Origin: Acinetobacter sp. ANC 4169
GTDB lineage: Bacteria; Pseudomonadota; Gammaproteobacteria; Pseudomonadales; Moraxellaceae
Assembly (NCBI RefSeq): GCF_002135355.1
Contig: NZ_NEGE01000017.1
Location: forward strand, 1-64,000
Reading direction: 5' to 3'
DNA length: 64,000 nt
Made by a program: the position numbers and the translations under genes. Position 1 is the first letter of the stretch. Every line of letters starts with the position of its first letter. Shown in pieces: positions 37,072 through 45,923 of this stretch. The notes under the pieces are model-generated. The model had not been told where the DNA came from, ran no database searches, and saw only the letters and a program-made list of their open reading frames with translations.

Positions 37072-38156
37072 ATATAAAATTTCTTCGACTCATTCGAAAT
37101 TTAGTCCTATTCTCGTTAAGCATTATTGCCGTGCAAAATACCTGGGCCATGCGCTGCCTTTCGGGCACAAAAGCGACCAGTAACTTCAATATAGAAAGCG
37201 CGAAAAACACCACCAATACCACGAATGTCGGCACCATTACAGTGACCAGCTTTAATGACGATGCCAATACTCTGCTCTGGGAGTCTCAGACCTATACCTC
37301 TAACTTTACTTGTTATGATGATGCCATGACCAATTCTAGTGAGGATGCATATTTATATGTGGATGATGCCGCAAAGAAATTGGCGACCGATTTTGGCAAC
37401 TCCAATTTAATTATGGGCATCCGTTTTAATGGTCAGGAATATCCAATCACCAAAACCACCGATAAGATTGCTACCGGCAAGCGTGCTATCAGCTATCAGC
37501 CTGATAATTTTTGGTCTACATCAACGGCTGCGGACAATTGCCGTTTGATTGGAAAATATGGGCTTGGCAAGCGTTGCAGTGACCCGCAAACCATTAGCTT
37601 AACGTATTCTCTATATATCAAAGCGCGGGGTTCGGGCAGTAATTTTCCTTCAGTTATTAAAGATTATGATGTGTTTCAGCTGGATGGCGTTGGCGGCCGT
37701 AACGGCAGTGGTAATTTTCAGGAAAAAGTTAGCGGGATTCGAATCAATTATGTGGAATGTGTTCCTGTCTTAACGGTACAGACTGTCGATTTAGGCAAAT
37801 ATTACGCTTATCAGGATGTGAATACCGTGTTAAGAAAAACACCGTTTAGCATTAATGTCACGACCAATGGTAAGGATTGTGCGAAATATCCTTTTGTCGG
37901 GGTATTTAGTTCTCCTTTAAAGGTAGATAGCCAAACTGTGACAGCCAGTGAAAGCAATATGAAAGACAGCATTGGAATTCGTATTTTTGAACAGGGAAAA
38001 AACATTCCCGTTAATTTAAATGAGAAGCTGGATTTTGGTTTCAGCTCAGGAAGTCAGTTAACAAAAGATTTTGATGCAGGGGTTTTATTCCTGAAAAAGC
38101 CGACCATCGCCGGTAAATTCAGCTCTGTGATTAATTACGAAGTTTATTTTAAATAA
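37068..38156 (+). CDS. Two-domain fimbrial tip adhesin
   Basis: At 362 residues this is about twice the size of a pilin, as expected for a tip adhesin. A signal peptide (LVLFSLSIIAVQNTWA) is followed by a probable receptor-binding domain (MRCLSGTKATSNFNIESAK...), with Cys pairs (FTCYDD, DNCRLIGKYGLGKRC), and a pilin domain from about residue 225: YVECVPVLTVQTVDLGKYY, FSINVTTNGKDC, IGIRIFEQGKNIPVN and the final SVINYEVYFK donor/groove strand. The receptor is unknown. It overlaps the usher gene's end and ends the operon. Confidence 0.83.
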   Translation: MNIKFLRLIRNLVLFSLSIIAVQNTWAMRCLSGTKATSNFNIESAKNTTNTTNVGTITVTSFNDDANTLLWESQTYTSNFTCYDDAMTNSSEDAYLYVDDAAKKLATDFGNSNLIMGIRFNGQEYPITKTTDKIATGKRAISYQPDNFWSTSTAADNCRLIGKYGLGKRCSDPQTISLTYSLYIKARGSGSNFPSVIKDYDVFQLDGVGGRNGSGNFQEKVSGIRINYVECVPVLTVQTVDLGKYYAYQDVNTVLRKTPFSINVTTNGKDCAKYPFVGVFSSPLKVDSQTVTASESNMKDSIGIRIFEQGKNIPVNLNEKLDFGFSSGSQLTKDFDAGVLFLKKPTIAGKFSSVINYEVYFK

Positions 38157-38207
38157 TGGAATGTACTGTTTTATAAGTTCACGAGGGCTCAGATTAAAAT
38201 CTGGTTG

Positions 38208-38248
38208 ATGACTATCTGCTGACTTTGGGTAGGTAAATAGATAGTCAT
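38208..38248. terminator. Inverted repeat between adhesin gene and ypjD
   Basis: ATGACTATCT and AGATAGTCAT form a perfect 10-bp inverted repeat with a 21-base spacer between convergent genes. The spacer is long and no T run follows, so the terminator role is tentative. Confidence 0.45.
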
Positions 38249-38297
38249 GACGAAATTTTATAGATTTACTTTATATTCAAAGCACAGCAACAATGAA

Positions 38298-39104
38298 TTA
38301 TCGACCCAAAATCATTTCTAATACAAACTTTGAACCAATAAAACCAATTGCCAGCAGCATAAAACCAATCAGGGTAAAGCGAATGGCTTTTTGACCACGC
38401 CAGCCAAATTTATAATGGCCAATCAGCAGCGAGCCATAGACAAACCAGGAAATAATACTAAATGCCGTTTTATGGGCTAAGTGCTGGGCAAAGAAGTCTT
38501 CAATGGTAAAGAAGCCAAAACCGAGCGCTAAAGTCAGCAAGATAAAACCGGTAATAATTAAATCAAATAACAAAGATTCCATGGCTTGGAATGAAGGCAA
38601 TAAATTGACCCATAGTCTTTTGGTCTTGTTTTTTAATTCACGATTTTGGAACCACAGAATCACGGCTTGTATGGTTGCCATCAGCAGAACCGCATAAGCA
38701 GACAAAGACAAAATAATGTGAATATCTAAACCCAAGGAATGTTGTTCTATCACCTGATTTTGTTTGCTTAAGGCAAAACCTAAAATCAAACCGGTTGCAG
38801 CAACAGGAATCCCGAGTAAATTCAATGCCAGAATGGGACGGAAGGTACTAAACAGTAGACTTAAAAATAACATCAGCCCCGATGTAAATGACATCAAGAC
38901 AAAAACATCATAATTGATACCCGAAGAGGTCAGCATATCCCCACACAGAACTGCCCCATGCAACAGTAAACCTAAACCGAGTACGAGTCCTAAAAACCAA
39001 TGGTTCGGATCACGCTTTGACATTAAGTGAATAAACAAATACCAGAAAGATGTGGTATAAGCGATTAATGCTAAGATCGTGTAAACCAAGGGGAGACTGA
39101 TCAT
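38298..39104 (-). CDS. ypjD: Inner-membrane protein YpjD (CcsA/HemX-like)
   Basis: This 268-residue protein has about eight transmembrane helices and belongs to the cytochrome c assembly (CcsA/CcmC) superfamily: it has HGAVLCGD, conserved His in LDIHIILSLSAYAVL, FFAQHLAHKTAFSIISWFVYG and GHYKFGWRGQKAIRF. The role in E. coli is not firmly known. As in many proteobacteria it is divergent from ffh. AAAGG precedes the ATG on the minus strand. Confidence 0.9.
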   Translation of the reverse strand: MISLPLVYTILALIAYTTSFWYLFIHLMSKRDPNHWFLGLVLGLGLLLHGAVLCGDMLTSSGINYDVFVLMSFTSGLMLFLSLLFSTFRPILALNLLGIPVAATGLILGFALSKQNQVIEQHSLGLDIHIILSLSAYAVLLMATIQAVILWFQNRELKNKTKRLWVNLLPSFQAMESLLFDLIITGFILLTLALGFGFFTIEDFFAQHLAHKTAFSIISWFVYGSLLIGHYKFGWRGQKAIRFTLIGFMLLAIGFIGSKFVLEMILGR

Positions 39105-39242
39105 GTCAAACCTTTTTTGGGATGATGAATATTCATTTATATAAATTCTATGTGAACTACAGTATCCTATAGCATTCTATGCATAAATTTTCTATTTTAA
39201 GAAACAATTTTTTGCTCATGGCTATTTTAAGCGGAATTTGCA

Positions 39243-40652
39243 ATGTTTGATACCTTAACAGAACGACTCACGCAGAGTTTAAGAAATGTTACTGGCTCAG
39301 GGCAGCTAACCGAAGACAATATTAAAGATACGTTACGCGAAGTACGTATGGCACTCCTTGAGGCCGATGTTGCGTTACCTGTAACTCGTGAGTTCATCGC
39401 GAAAGTTAAGGAAGAAGCATTGGGTCAGGAAGTGATGACTCAGTTATCACCGGGCCAGGCGTTCGTCAAAATTGTACATGACGAATTGACTAAAATGATG
39501 GGTGAGGCGAACGAAAGCCTAGACCTTGCTGCAAAACCTCCTGTAGTTGTACTTCTTGCTGGTTTGCAAGGTGCAGGTAAAACTACGACTGCAGCAAAAC
39601 TTGCACGTTTCTTACAAGAGCGTCAAAAGAAAAAAGTCGCCATGGTTTCTGCCGACGTTTACCGTCCTGCAGCGATTAAGCAGCTCCAAACCGTTGCGGG
39701 TGAAGTTGGCGCAATTTTCTTTGAATCTAGTGCTGATGAAAAACCAATTACCATCGCAACTCGCGCGATTGAGCAAGCAAAAATTCAGTTTGCTGATGTA
39801 TTGATTGTCGATACCGCAGGTCGTTTGCATGTCGATGACGACATGATGGACGAAATTAAAGAACTTCACGCAGCCATCAAGCCAACTGAAACCCTGTTCG
39901 TGGTCGATGCCATGACCGGTCAGGATGCTGCAAATACTGCCAAAGCCTTTAATGATGCCTTACCTCTGACTGGTGTGATCTTAACCAAGACTGATGGTGA
40001 TGCACGCGGTGGTGCAGCGCTTTCTGTACGCGCCATTACCGGCAAGCCAATCAAGTTCCTGGGTATGGGTGAAAAACTCGATGCTCTAGAGCCATTCCAT
40101 CCTGAACGTATCGCACAGCGTATTTTGGGTATGGGTGACGTACTTTCTTTGGTCGAAGAAGTTGAACGTAAAATCGACAAAGAAAAAGCCGAAAAAATGG
40201 CGAAAAAACTGCAAAAAGGCGGTAGCTTCAACTTTGAAGATATGCTGATGCAATTTGAACAAATGAACAAAATGGGCGGCATGATGGGCTTTCTGGATAA
40301 ACTTCCAGGCATGAGCAACTCAGGTATTCAAGACGCGATTGCGCAAGCGAATCCTGAAAAGCAAGTGAAAAAAATGGAAGCGATTATCCAGTCGATGACC
40401 ATTAAAGAACGCCGTAACCCAGACCTGATGAACCCGAGCCGTAAAAAACGTATTGCTGCCGGTTGTGGTATGGAAGTTGTTGAAGTCAATAAACTGATTA
40501 AACAACATGCGCAAATGGCGAAAATGATGAAGAAATTTGCCAATCCGTCGGGTATGGCAAAAATGATGAAGTCATTGAGTGGCATGCAAAATAAATTTGG
40601 CGGTGGTGGCGGTATGGGACCATTGTTCGGTAATAACGATCAAAAGAAATAA
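39243..40652 (+). CDS. ffh: Signal recognition particle protein Ffh
   Basis: Ffh binds 4.5S RNA and signal sequences and, with FtsY, targets inner-membrane proteins. The 469-residue protein has the N domain (LTERLTQSLRNVTG), the GTPase G domain with G1 GLQGAGKTTTAAKLA at about residues 106-120, the DVYRPAA and DTAGRLHVDDDMM motifs, TKTDGDARGGAALS, and a Met-rich M domain (MLMQFEQMNKMGGMMGFL; MAKMMKKFANPSGMAKMMK). A terminator follows the gene. It is divergent from ypjD. Confidence 0.97.
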   Translation: MFDTLTERLTQSLRNVTGSGQLTEDNIKDTLREVRMALLEADVALPVTREFIAKVKEEALGQEVMTQLSPGQAFVKIVHDELTKMMGEANESLDLAAKPPVVVLLAGLQGAGKTTTAAKLARFLQERQKKKVAMVSADVYRPAAIKQLQTVAGEVGAIFFESSADEKPITIATRAIEQAKIQFADVLIVDTAGRLHVDDDMMDEIKELHAAIKPTETLFVVDAMTGQDAANTAKAFNDALPLTGVILTKTDGDARGGAALSVRAITGKPIKFLGMGEKLDALEPFHPERIAQRILGMGDVLSLVEEVERKIDKEKAEKMAKKLQKGGSFNFEDMLMQFEQMNKMGGMMGFLDKLPGMSNSGIQDAIAQANPEKQVKKMEAIIQSMTIKERRNPDLMNPSRKKRIAAGCGMEVVEVNKLIKQHAQMAKMMKKFANPSGMAKMMKSLSGMQNKFGGGGGMGPLFGNNDQKK

Positions 40653-40665
40653 TCTTTTGAACGCC

Positions 40666-40692
40666 AAAAAGACGCTTTAGGGCGTCTTTTTT
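40666..40692 (+). terminator. ffh terminator
   Basis: AAAAAGACGC / GCGTCTTTTT with the loop TTTAGG, then T residues. Confidence 0.9.
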
Positions 40693-40820
40693 ATTGTTAT
40701 TTCAATTTTCCAGTTCATTTTTTTACCAATCAGCCAGATTTTCTCATTCCATTTTGTAACCCTTTGCTTAATAATTACGTGAAAACAATCACACTAAAAT
40801 ACGTAATAAGAAGAAAACAG

Positions 40821-41396
40821 ATGCCATCGATTCAAAAGAAAGTTTATATCGTGCATGGTGATCGCACCTTACCTAATGAACACTGGTTTCCATGGTTGAG
40901 CCAGCAGATACAGCATTCCGGGCATTTTGCCAGACGTTTGATATTGCCAGATGCCAATGCGCCTGATTTTCAGCTTTGGCAACAAGCGTTACAGATGCAA
41001 ATACCTCAACTGGATCAACACAGCATTATTATTGCGCATAGCTTGGGGAGTCTGGCCAGCCTGCATTTTTTATCGCAAGCCTTAAGTGAAACTCAAATTA
41101 AAGGTCTGATTCTGGTTGCAGCTTTTAAGGATAAATTGACTGCTCGCCCTGAACTGGATCCTTTTATTGAGCAAGCCAAACTCAATATGCCGATTTTACA
41201 AAAGCAGATTTCCCGGCGTTTTGTACTGTTTTCTTGCAATGATCCTATTGTTCCACCGCCGATGGCCGTACTGCTTGGACATTATCTCAATGCGCAAATG
41301 CAGGAAGTGCAAGATGCGGGGCATTTTATGCGTCAAGATGGCTTTACCGAGTTTAAAGAGGTGTGGGAAATATTGAAGCCTATGTTGGCTAGCTAA
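40821..41396 (+). CDS. RBBP9/YdeN-family alpha/beta hydrolase, copy 1
   Basis: The 191-residue serine hydrolase has YIVHGDRTLPNEHWFPWLSQ, the nucleophile elbow IIAHSLGSLASLHFL, an Asp in NDPIVPPPMA and a His in DAGHFMRQDG, in the order S-D-H. It matches RBBP9/YdeN; the substrate is unknown. ATG 40821 gives a family-like N-terminus (the frame extends to 40764). A second, similar gene follows at 41566, which suggests a tandem duplication. Confidence 0.88.
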   Translation: MPSIQKKVYIVHGDRTLPNEHWFPWLSQQIQHSGHFARRLILPDANAPDFQLWQQALQMQIPQLDQHSIIIAHSLGSLASLHFLSQALSETQIKGLILVAAFKDKLTARPELDPFIEQAKLNMPILQKQISRRFVLFSCNDPIVPPPMAVLLGHYLNAQMQEVQDAGHFMRQDGFTEFKEVWEILKPMLAS

Positions 41397-41565
41397 AGGC
41401 TAGGAAGCTTAAGCTAAATTCTGAGAAAATATCAGGCTGATTGGACAGAGATAAAAAAATACCTACTCCAGTTTCGTTGAGATAAAAACATATAACAATT
41501 GAAACATCTTATTCAGGTTAGGCTGGTTAGATCCTCAAAGAGTTCATGGATAAGGAAGAATCACA

Positions 41566-42153
41566 ATGGCTCAAGTGATTGTGATACATGGCTATACCGC
41601 AAGCCCGGAAGAAAACTGGTATCCGTGGTTTCAACAGCTTGCGGCTCAACAACATTTCAGTCTGAACATCCTGCGTCTCGATCCTTCACCACGTCCGGAA
41701 TTGTCGGTGTGGGAAGCGCAAATTGCTGAGCAGGCTGGCAGTCTGGATGAAAACAGTATCGTGATTGCACATAGCCTGGGGACTATTGCGGCACTGCATT
41801 ATTTATCCCGACATTTAAAAACCCAAGGTATCAAGCAGCTGATTCTGATTGCCGGTTTTAATGGGCGTCTGGGACGCTTAGATGAAGTGAATCCTTTTAT
41901 TGATGCTGCCCGGATAGATTTTGAATTGCTAAAACGTCAGATAGAGCATCGGGTAGTGATTTATTCGGAAGGGGATGACCGTGTCCCGCCCAAATTCAGC
42001 ATTGAACAGGCCAAAAGTCTGGATGCTGAACTGATTGCAGCCGAACATCAGGGACATTTTATCGATTCACAAGGCTGTACCGAACTGCCCGAAGTCTGGC
42101 AGAGCATACAGCCCTATTTGATTCGACAAGATCAGGCTTCAGTGAGCGAATAA
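41566..42153 (+). CDS. RBBP9/YdeN-family alpha/beta hydrolase, copy 2
   Basis: The 195-residue paralogue shares the layout of the preceding gene: [20 protein letters not shown], the elbow [15 protein letters not shown], Asp in [11 protein letters not shown] and His in [11 protein letters not shown]. Its 3' end overlaps coaX by 22 bases on the opposite strand. AAGGAAG precedes the start. The two copies are clearly diverged, so the duplication is not recent. Substrate unknown. Confidence 0.9.
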   Translation: MAQVIVIHGYTASPEENWYPWFQQLAAQQHFSLNILRLDPSPRPELSVWEAQIAEQAGSLDENSIVIAHSLGTIAALHYLSRHLKTQGIKQLILIAGFNGRLGRLDEVNPFIDAARIDFELLKRQIEHRVVIYSEGDDRVPPKFSIEQAKSLDAELIAAEHQGHFIDSQGCTELPEVWQSIQPYLIRQDQASVSE

Positions 42154-42869
42154 ATATAATTTTGCAGACCTTTGAGTAGCAGGTCAGGCTCAATTGCAGG
42201 TTGATACTGTGCAAGATATTTGGCAAATAAGGGCGCATCACCACCGGTTAAAATCAGTTGGCTGGGATATTTATCCAGCACTTTTTCAATAGTGCTGACC
42301 AGACTGAGCAGAATGCCATGGTGAACGGCATCAATGGTATTGCGACCCGGGCTAAGCTCATCAAATGTTGCATCTGGAATCTTGATGCCTTTGGTATTTT
42401 GAATCAGCGAATCACGCTGTAAATACAGATTTGGCAGGATATAACCGCCTAAATGTTGCAGGCCATCGGTTAGGTCAATGGTCAATGCGGTTCCACAACT
42501 GATCACGCAATATTTTTGCGCTGGATTATTGACTACAGCCAGCATTTGCAGCCAGCGGTCTATACCAAATTTAGTGGTATCTTCATAAGCACAGCGAAGG
42601 CCGGCATATTCAGCATGCACTTTGGCAAAGCGCACTGGCACATTCAAAAACTTGAGAATTTTCTGGATGCGTTCATTATTCTTTTTGTCCTGAACCGAAG
42701 ATACCCCGACTTGTTGTAAATCTAGACTTTTAAAGTGCTGGATTAAGCCTAACAGCAGCTCGGCAGGAGATTGAAGATGCAATTCTGCAGCATGTTCAAT
42801 GATCTGATCATTTTCAGTAATCCAGTATTTGAGTCGGGTATTGCCGATATCCAGCCATAAATTCTTCAT
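42132..42869 (-). CDS. coaX: Type III pantothenate kinase
   Basis: CoaX phosphorylates pantothenate, the first step of CoA synthesis; the type III enzyme is not inhibited by CoA and needs a monovalent cation. The 245-residue ASKHA-fold protein has [13 protein letters not shown] at the start, [20 protein letters not shown] in the centre with the catalytic-type Asp, [15 protein letters not shown] and LTGGDAPLF. It lies nine bases after birA in the same direction, a common pairing. Confidence 0.94.
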   Translation of the reverse strand: MKNLWLDIGNTRLKYWITENDQIIEHAAELHLQSPAELLLGLIQHFKSLDLQQVGVSSVQDKKNNERIQKILKFLNVPVRFAKVHAEYAGLRCAYEDTTKFGIDRWLQMLAVVNNPAQKYCVISCGTALTIDLTDGLQHLGGYILPNLYLQRDSLIQNTKGIKIPDATFDELSPGRNTIDAVHHGILLSLVSTIEKVLDKYPSQLILTGGDAPLFAKYLAQYQPAIEPDLLLKGLQNYIYSLTEA

Positions 42870-42878
42870 TGCATTTCT

Positions 42879-43637
42879 CTACGCAGAAATGTTCAGGCAG
42901 CGTAAGCGCCCTTGATAAAATTGTTTTAATCCTTCAGGAGTTTCAATACTGACCGAACCATCGTCTTGAATCCCCAAGAAGATACCTGAACATAGCCCTG
43001 AATGATCTTCAAATTCAACTGCCTGATCTTTAAAGGCAGCATAGTGATTAAAGCGTGCTGCCAGGTTATAGCAGTCATGATCAAACCATGCACTGGCTTG
43101 CTGGATGGCCATATACAGTTCTGCAATCAACTGAATACGGGAAATATCCTGTAATCCTAATTCGCGCAGTGAAGTGGCATGCTGGTCAATCTGTTCTTTG
43201 GGAACAGGCTCAAGGTTGATACCAACCCCGACAATAACCTGATGCGGAGAAATCGGTTCAACCAGAATGCCGCCCCATTTACCTTGTCGACTATACAGGT
43301 CATTCGGCCATTTCACTTGCAAGCCTAAATCTTGCAAACTCGGCATTTGCAAAATATTCAGTGCAATTTCAAGCGCCAGCCGGCCATCAATAGGGGTTTG
43401 TGTATTTAGCAAGGTGCTTAAATAGATGTTGCCTTCAGGCGATACCCACTCTCGTTGACGCTGTCCACGACCTTGCGTTTGTCGGGTACTGCACACCAGA
43501 ACACTGTGCACGCCTTTGAGTGCAATTTCACGCACATCATCATTGGTCGAAGTGGTAACGGGTTTCAGGATCAAAACTTCAGGAAGCTGATGGGCATCAT
43601 CAAGGATTTTTTGCAGCTGTCGGGTCTCTAAATCCAT
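42879..43637 (-). CDS. birA: Biotin-[acetyl-CoA-carboxylase] ligase (no HTH domain)
   Basis: BirA activates biotin with ATP and attaches it to the biotin carboxyl carrier protein. The 252 residues start almost directly with the catalytic domain: TSTNDDVREIA, the biotinyl-AMP loop TQGRGQRQREWVSPEGNIYLS, KWPNDLYSRQGKWGGILVE and VGVGINLEP, then a short SH3-like C-terminal domain. The N-terminal helix-turn-helix domain of group II BirA (E. coli, 321 aa) is missing, so it should not repress bio genes. It is followed by coaX. Confidence 0.93.
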   Translation of the reverse strand: MDLETRQLQKILDDAHQLPEVLILKPVTTSTNDDVREIALKGVHSVLVCSTRQTQGRGQRQREWVSPEGNIYLSTLLNTQTPIDGRLALEIALNILQMPSLQDLGLQVKWPNDLYSRQGKWGGILVEPISPHQVIVGVGINLEPVPKEQIDQHATSLRELGLQDISRIQLIAELYMAIQQASAWFDHDCYNLAARFNHYAAFKDQAVEFEDHSGLCSGIFLGIQDDGSVSIETPEGLKQFYQGRLRCLNISA

Positions 43638-43665
43638 TTAAATCTAAGCTAGTGGTATGTGAATA

Positions 43666-43740
43666 ATGGAGTTAATCATATATCTATGGATAGGTGCAAT
43701 GGCAGCGGGTACTGCAGGTTTCTTTGCGGAAGAGGGCTAA
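43666..43740 (+). pseudogene. 5' fragment of a TSUP permease gene
   Basis: The 24-codon frame MELIIYLWIGAMAAGTAGFF + AEEG and a stop matches the first codons of the TSUP gene at 44765 (MELIIYLLIGAMAGFAAGLF). The identity is visible at DNA level (ATGGA-TTAATCATATAT). It breaks off after about 75 bases, with no downstream similarity seen. It is a relic of a duplication or of a recombination event. Confidence 0.75.
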
Positions 43741-43798
43741 GCCCAAGCGATGCAACATGTATCACCCTATCCATGATTTTTATCTCATGCTCATTATG

Positions 43799-44326
43799 CT
43801 AAATAGGCTTAAATATTTCATATAAAACATGCCTTGCCAAAACATGATTGGCAGGGAGTTGAGGGTGGTTAAATTCTTTAACCTTGTGCATGCCCAATTT
43901 TTTCATCACCGTTTCAGAAGGCGTATTGACTGTAGCGGTAAAGGAAACCACTTTATTCAGCTTGAGCATATTAAAGGCATAATCTAAAACAGCTTGAGCA
44001 CCTTCGGTGGCATAGCCTTTTTGCCAAAATTGTTTTGCTAAGCGCCAGGCAATTTCCATACAGGGAGAAAAATCGAATTGTGTCGGCTGGTTACGTAAGC
44101 CAATGAATCCAATAAATTCATGCGTCTGTTTTAATTCTACAGCCCAGAATCCCCATCCATTTTCATCAATAAAGCTTGTCACGCGATCAAGAAAATTCAG
44201 GCTCTCATCTGGGGTTAAACAACGGGGAAAATATTGCATGACTTCAGGGTCTAATCCCATTTCAATGAAAGTCGCATGATCACGTGCTTGCCATTGCCGA
44301 AGTATTAAGCGCTCAGTTTCTATCAT
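43799..44326 (-). CDS. GNAT-family N-acetyltransferase (RimJ/RimL type)
   Basis: The 175-residue protein has the usual start IETERLILRQWQARDHATFI, HEFIGFIGLR (motif A/B strand), MEIAWRLAKQFWQKGYATEG with the acetyl-CoA loop Q-x-x-G-Y-A, AVLDYAF, and a C-terminal ATVNTPSETVMKKLGM motif typical of the GNAT acetyltransferase_3 family. Substrate unknown. Reads toward the 24-codon fragment and birA; no partner genes. Confidence 0.9.
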   Translation of the reverse strand: MIETERLILRQWQARDHATFIEMGLDPEVMQYFPRCLTPDESLNFLDRVTSFIDENGWGFWAVELKQTHEFIGFIGLRNQPTQFDFSPCMEIAWRLAKQFWQKGYATEGAQAVLDYAFNMLKLNKVVSFTATVNTPSETVMKKLGMHKVKEFNHPQLPANHVLARHVLYEIFKPI

Positions 44327-44764
44327 GCAATCTGTCTAACCCTAAAATAAAGGCTAAATTTTAGCCTGTTCGTAATTCCGATCATACGGATAATCGAAAT
44401 ATGGATGATTCAAGCCATACTTCTGAACTGCAAGAGAGCCATGAAATTCATGCTATAGATTAAAAAATGCAGAGGATTTAAAAAACGTTAATAATAGGGG
44501 AGTGAATGGAATACAAATCGTTGCTCATTTTTAGAAAACGATCCACTTCCTTATTCAAACTCGGTTTATCATAAAATAATGATGCATCAGCAAAACCAGG
44601 ATTTAGCTGGAAAGAACAGCTATTTTAATGGATAGGATGATCATGAGTGAAATGGATGATGACAAGAAATACAATTGAGTGATTTTACTGATTTTTTGGA
44701 GAATCGGTAAAATTCCTCTAATATCACGCTCTACTTGCATGTACGAATGGCTGGAAATGACCGA
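44327..44764. other. Intergenic region before the TSUP gene
   Basis: No gene is supported in these 438 bases. A frame of only 11 codons follows ATG near 44644, and looks like chance. The region should hold promoters for both the GNAT gene and the TSUP gene, but none was clear enough to mark. Confidence 0.5.
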
Positions 44765-45574
44765 ATGGAATTAATCATATATTTATTGATTGGTGCAATG
44801 GCGGGTTTTGCTGCTGGACTGTTTGGTGTCGGTGGCGGCCTGATTATTGTTCCGATCCTCTATGTCGTATTTACCCAGTTACATTATGATCCTTCGGTGA
44901 TTATGCATTTGGCTCTGGGGACTTCGCTGGCCACTATTATTGTGACCTCGATTAGCTCAATCACAGCACATCATAAAAGAGGTGCCGTGATGTGGGACGT
45001 ATTTCGCAACCTGGCTCCGGGTCTGGCATTCGGGGCATTTTTAGGGGCAGGCATTGCAGATTACCTGTCGGGTCAGGGCTTGCAGTTATTGATTGGTTTT
45101 TTTGCTATTTGGGTGGCTTACACCATGTTTAATGGTGCAAGCAAACCGGTTGACCCGAGTCATCATTTACCTTCCAAAGCCATGCAGATACTGGCGGGTG
45201 CAGGAATCGGGATTGCCTCTGCCATATTTGGCATTGGCGGTGGTAGTCTGACCGTGCCATATTTAAGCCGGCATGGCGTGGTCATTCAAAAAGCGGTGGC
45301 CACCTCAGCTGCAGGCGGTTTGCCAATTGCCATTGCCGGTGCTTTGGGCTTTATGTGGTTTGGTTCCAATACTGAGGTTAAAATACCGCATAGCATTGGC
45401 TATGTACATATCTATGCCTTTATTGGCATTAGTGTCATGAGCTTCATGACGGCGAAATTAGGTGCAAAAGTGGCGCACAAGTTATCGCCTGCCATGCTGA
45501 AAAGATGTTTTGCCTGCTTGTTGGCCATTGTTGGTTTGTATTTTATTTATCAAGGTTTTTCGACCTTTTTTTAA
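44765..45574 (+). CDS. TSUP-family (TauE/SafE) anion permease
   Basis: The 269-residue membrane protein has eight or so helices with two internal repeats, each with a glycine-rich signature: AGFAAGLFGVGGGLIIVPIL near the start and GIASAIFGIGGGSLTVPYL near residue 160. TSUP proteins carry sulfite, sulfonates or other anions; the substrate here is open. ATG 44765 is chosen since the product starts like the family; the frame continues upstream to 44735 but the ten added residues are unlike a TSUP start. A relic of its 5' end lies at 43666. Confidence 0.88.
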   Translation: MELIIYLLIGAMAGFAAGLFGVGGGLIIVPILYVVFTQLHYDPSVIMHLALGTSLATIIVTSISSITAHHKRGAVMWDVFRNLAPGLAFGAFLGAGIADYLSGQGLQLLIGFFAIWVAYTMFNGASKPVDPSHHLPSKAMQILAGAGIGIASAIFGIGGGSLTVPYLSRHGVVIQKAVATSAAGGLPIAIAGALGFMWFGSNTEVKIPHSIGYVHIYAFIGISVMSFMTAKLGAKVAHKLSPAMLKRCFACLLAIVGLYFIYQGFSTFF

Positions 45575-45923
45575 TTTAAAAAAAGCGATATAAAAGAGAT
45601 TAAAAAGTGTGCTATGTTTTTTACATACACACTTGGGTATTGTTCATCCTGTTATTTTATAGGATGTGAATACTCAAAAAATGAAATTATTTTTTAATTA
45701 GAATTAATAGCTTATGGTGAGGTAAATCTAAGAATAGAGGATAGAAGAGGAGAGACGGTTTTATTCTATTCTTTTATAACCAATTGATATTGGCTTTAAC
45801 GACTTGAAAATTGTCTGACAATGTCATGTTTTTTACAGTTAAAATTAAGTAAAAAAGCAAGTAACAATCAGGATTTATCCAAAGTTTTTTGGTTGCATCT
45901 TATAAAAACAAGATAGGAACAGT
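45575..45923. other. Intergenic region before the GntR gene
   Basis: No gene is supported. The region holds the inverted repeat at 45605-45634 (AAGTGTG-C-TATGT / ACATA-CACACTT, loop TTTTT), otherwise it is AT-rich. A promoter for the GntR-smc-zipA transcript is expected in the last 100 bases. Confidence 0.55.
45605..45634. other. Inverted repeat downstream of the TSUP gene
   Basis: AAGTGTG-(C)-TATGT pairs with ACATA-CACACTT, 12 bp with one bulged C and a T5 loop. The 3' side is GGGTATTG, not a T run, so it is an unusual terminator or a protein-binding site. Confidence 0.6.

Noticed and set aside
44644..44680. 11-codon frame MSEMDDDKKYN before the TSUP gene
   Set aside because: Too short, no good ribosome binding site and no repeat or partner; likely chance.
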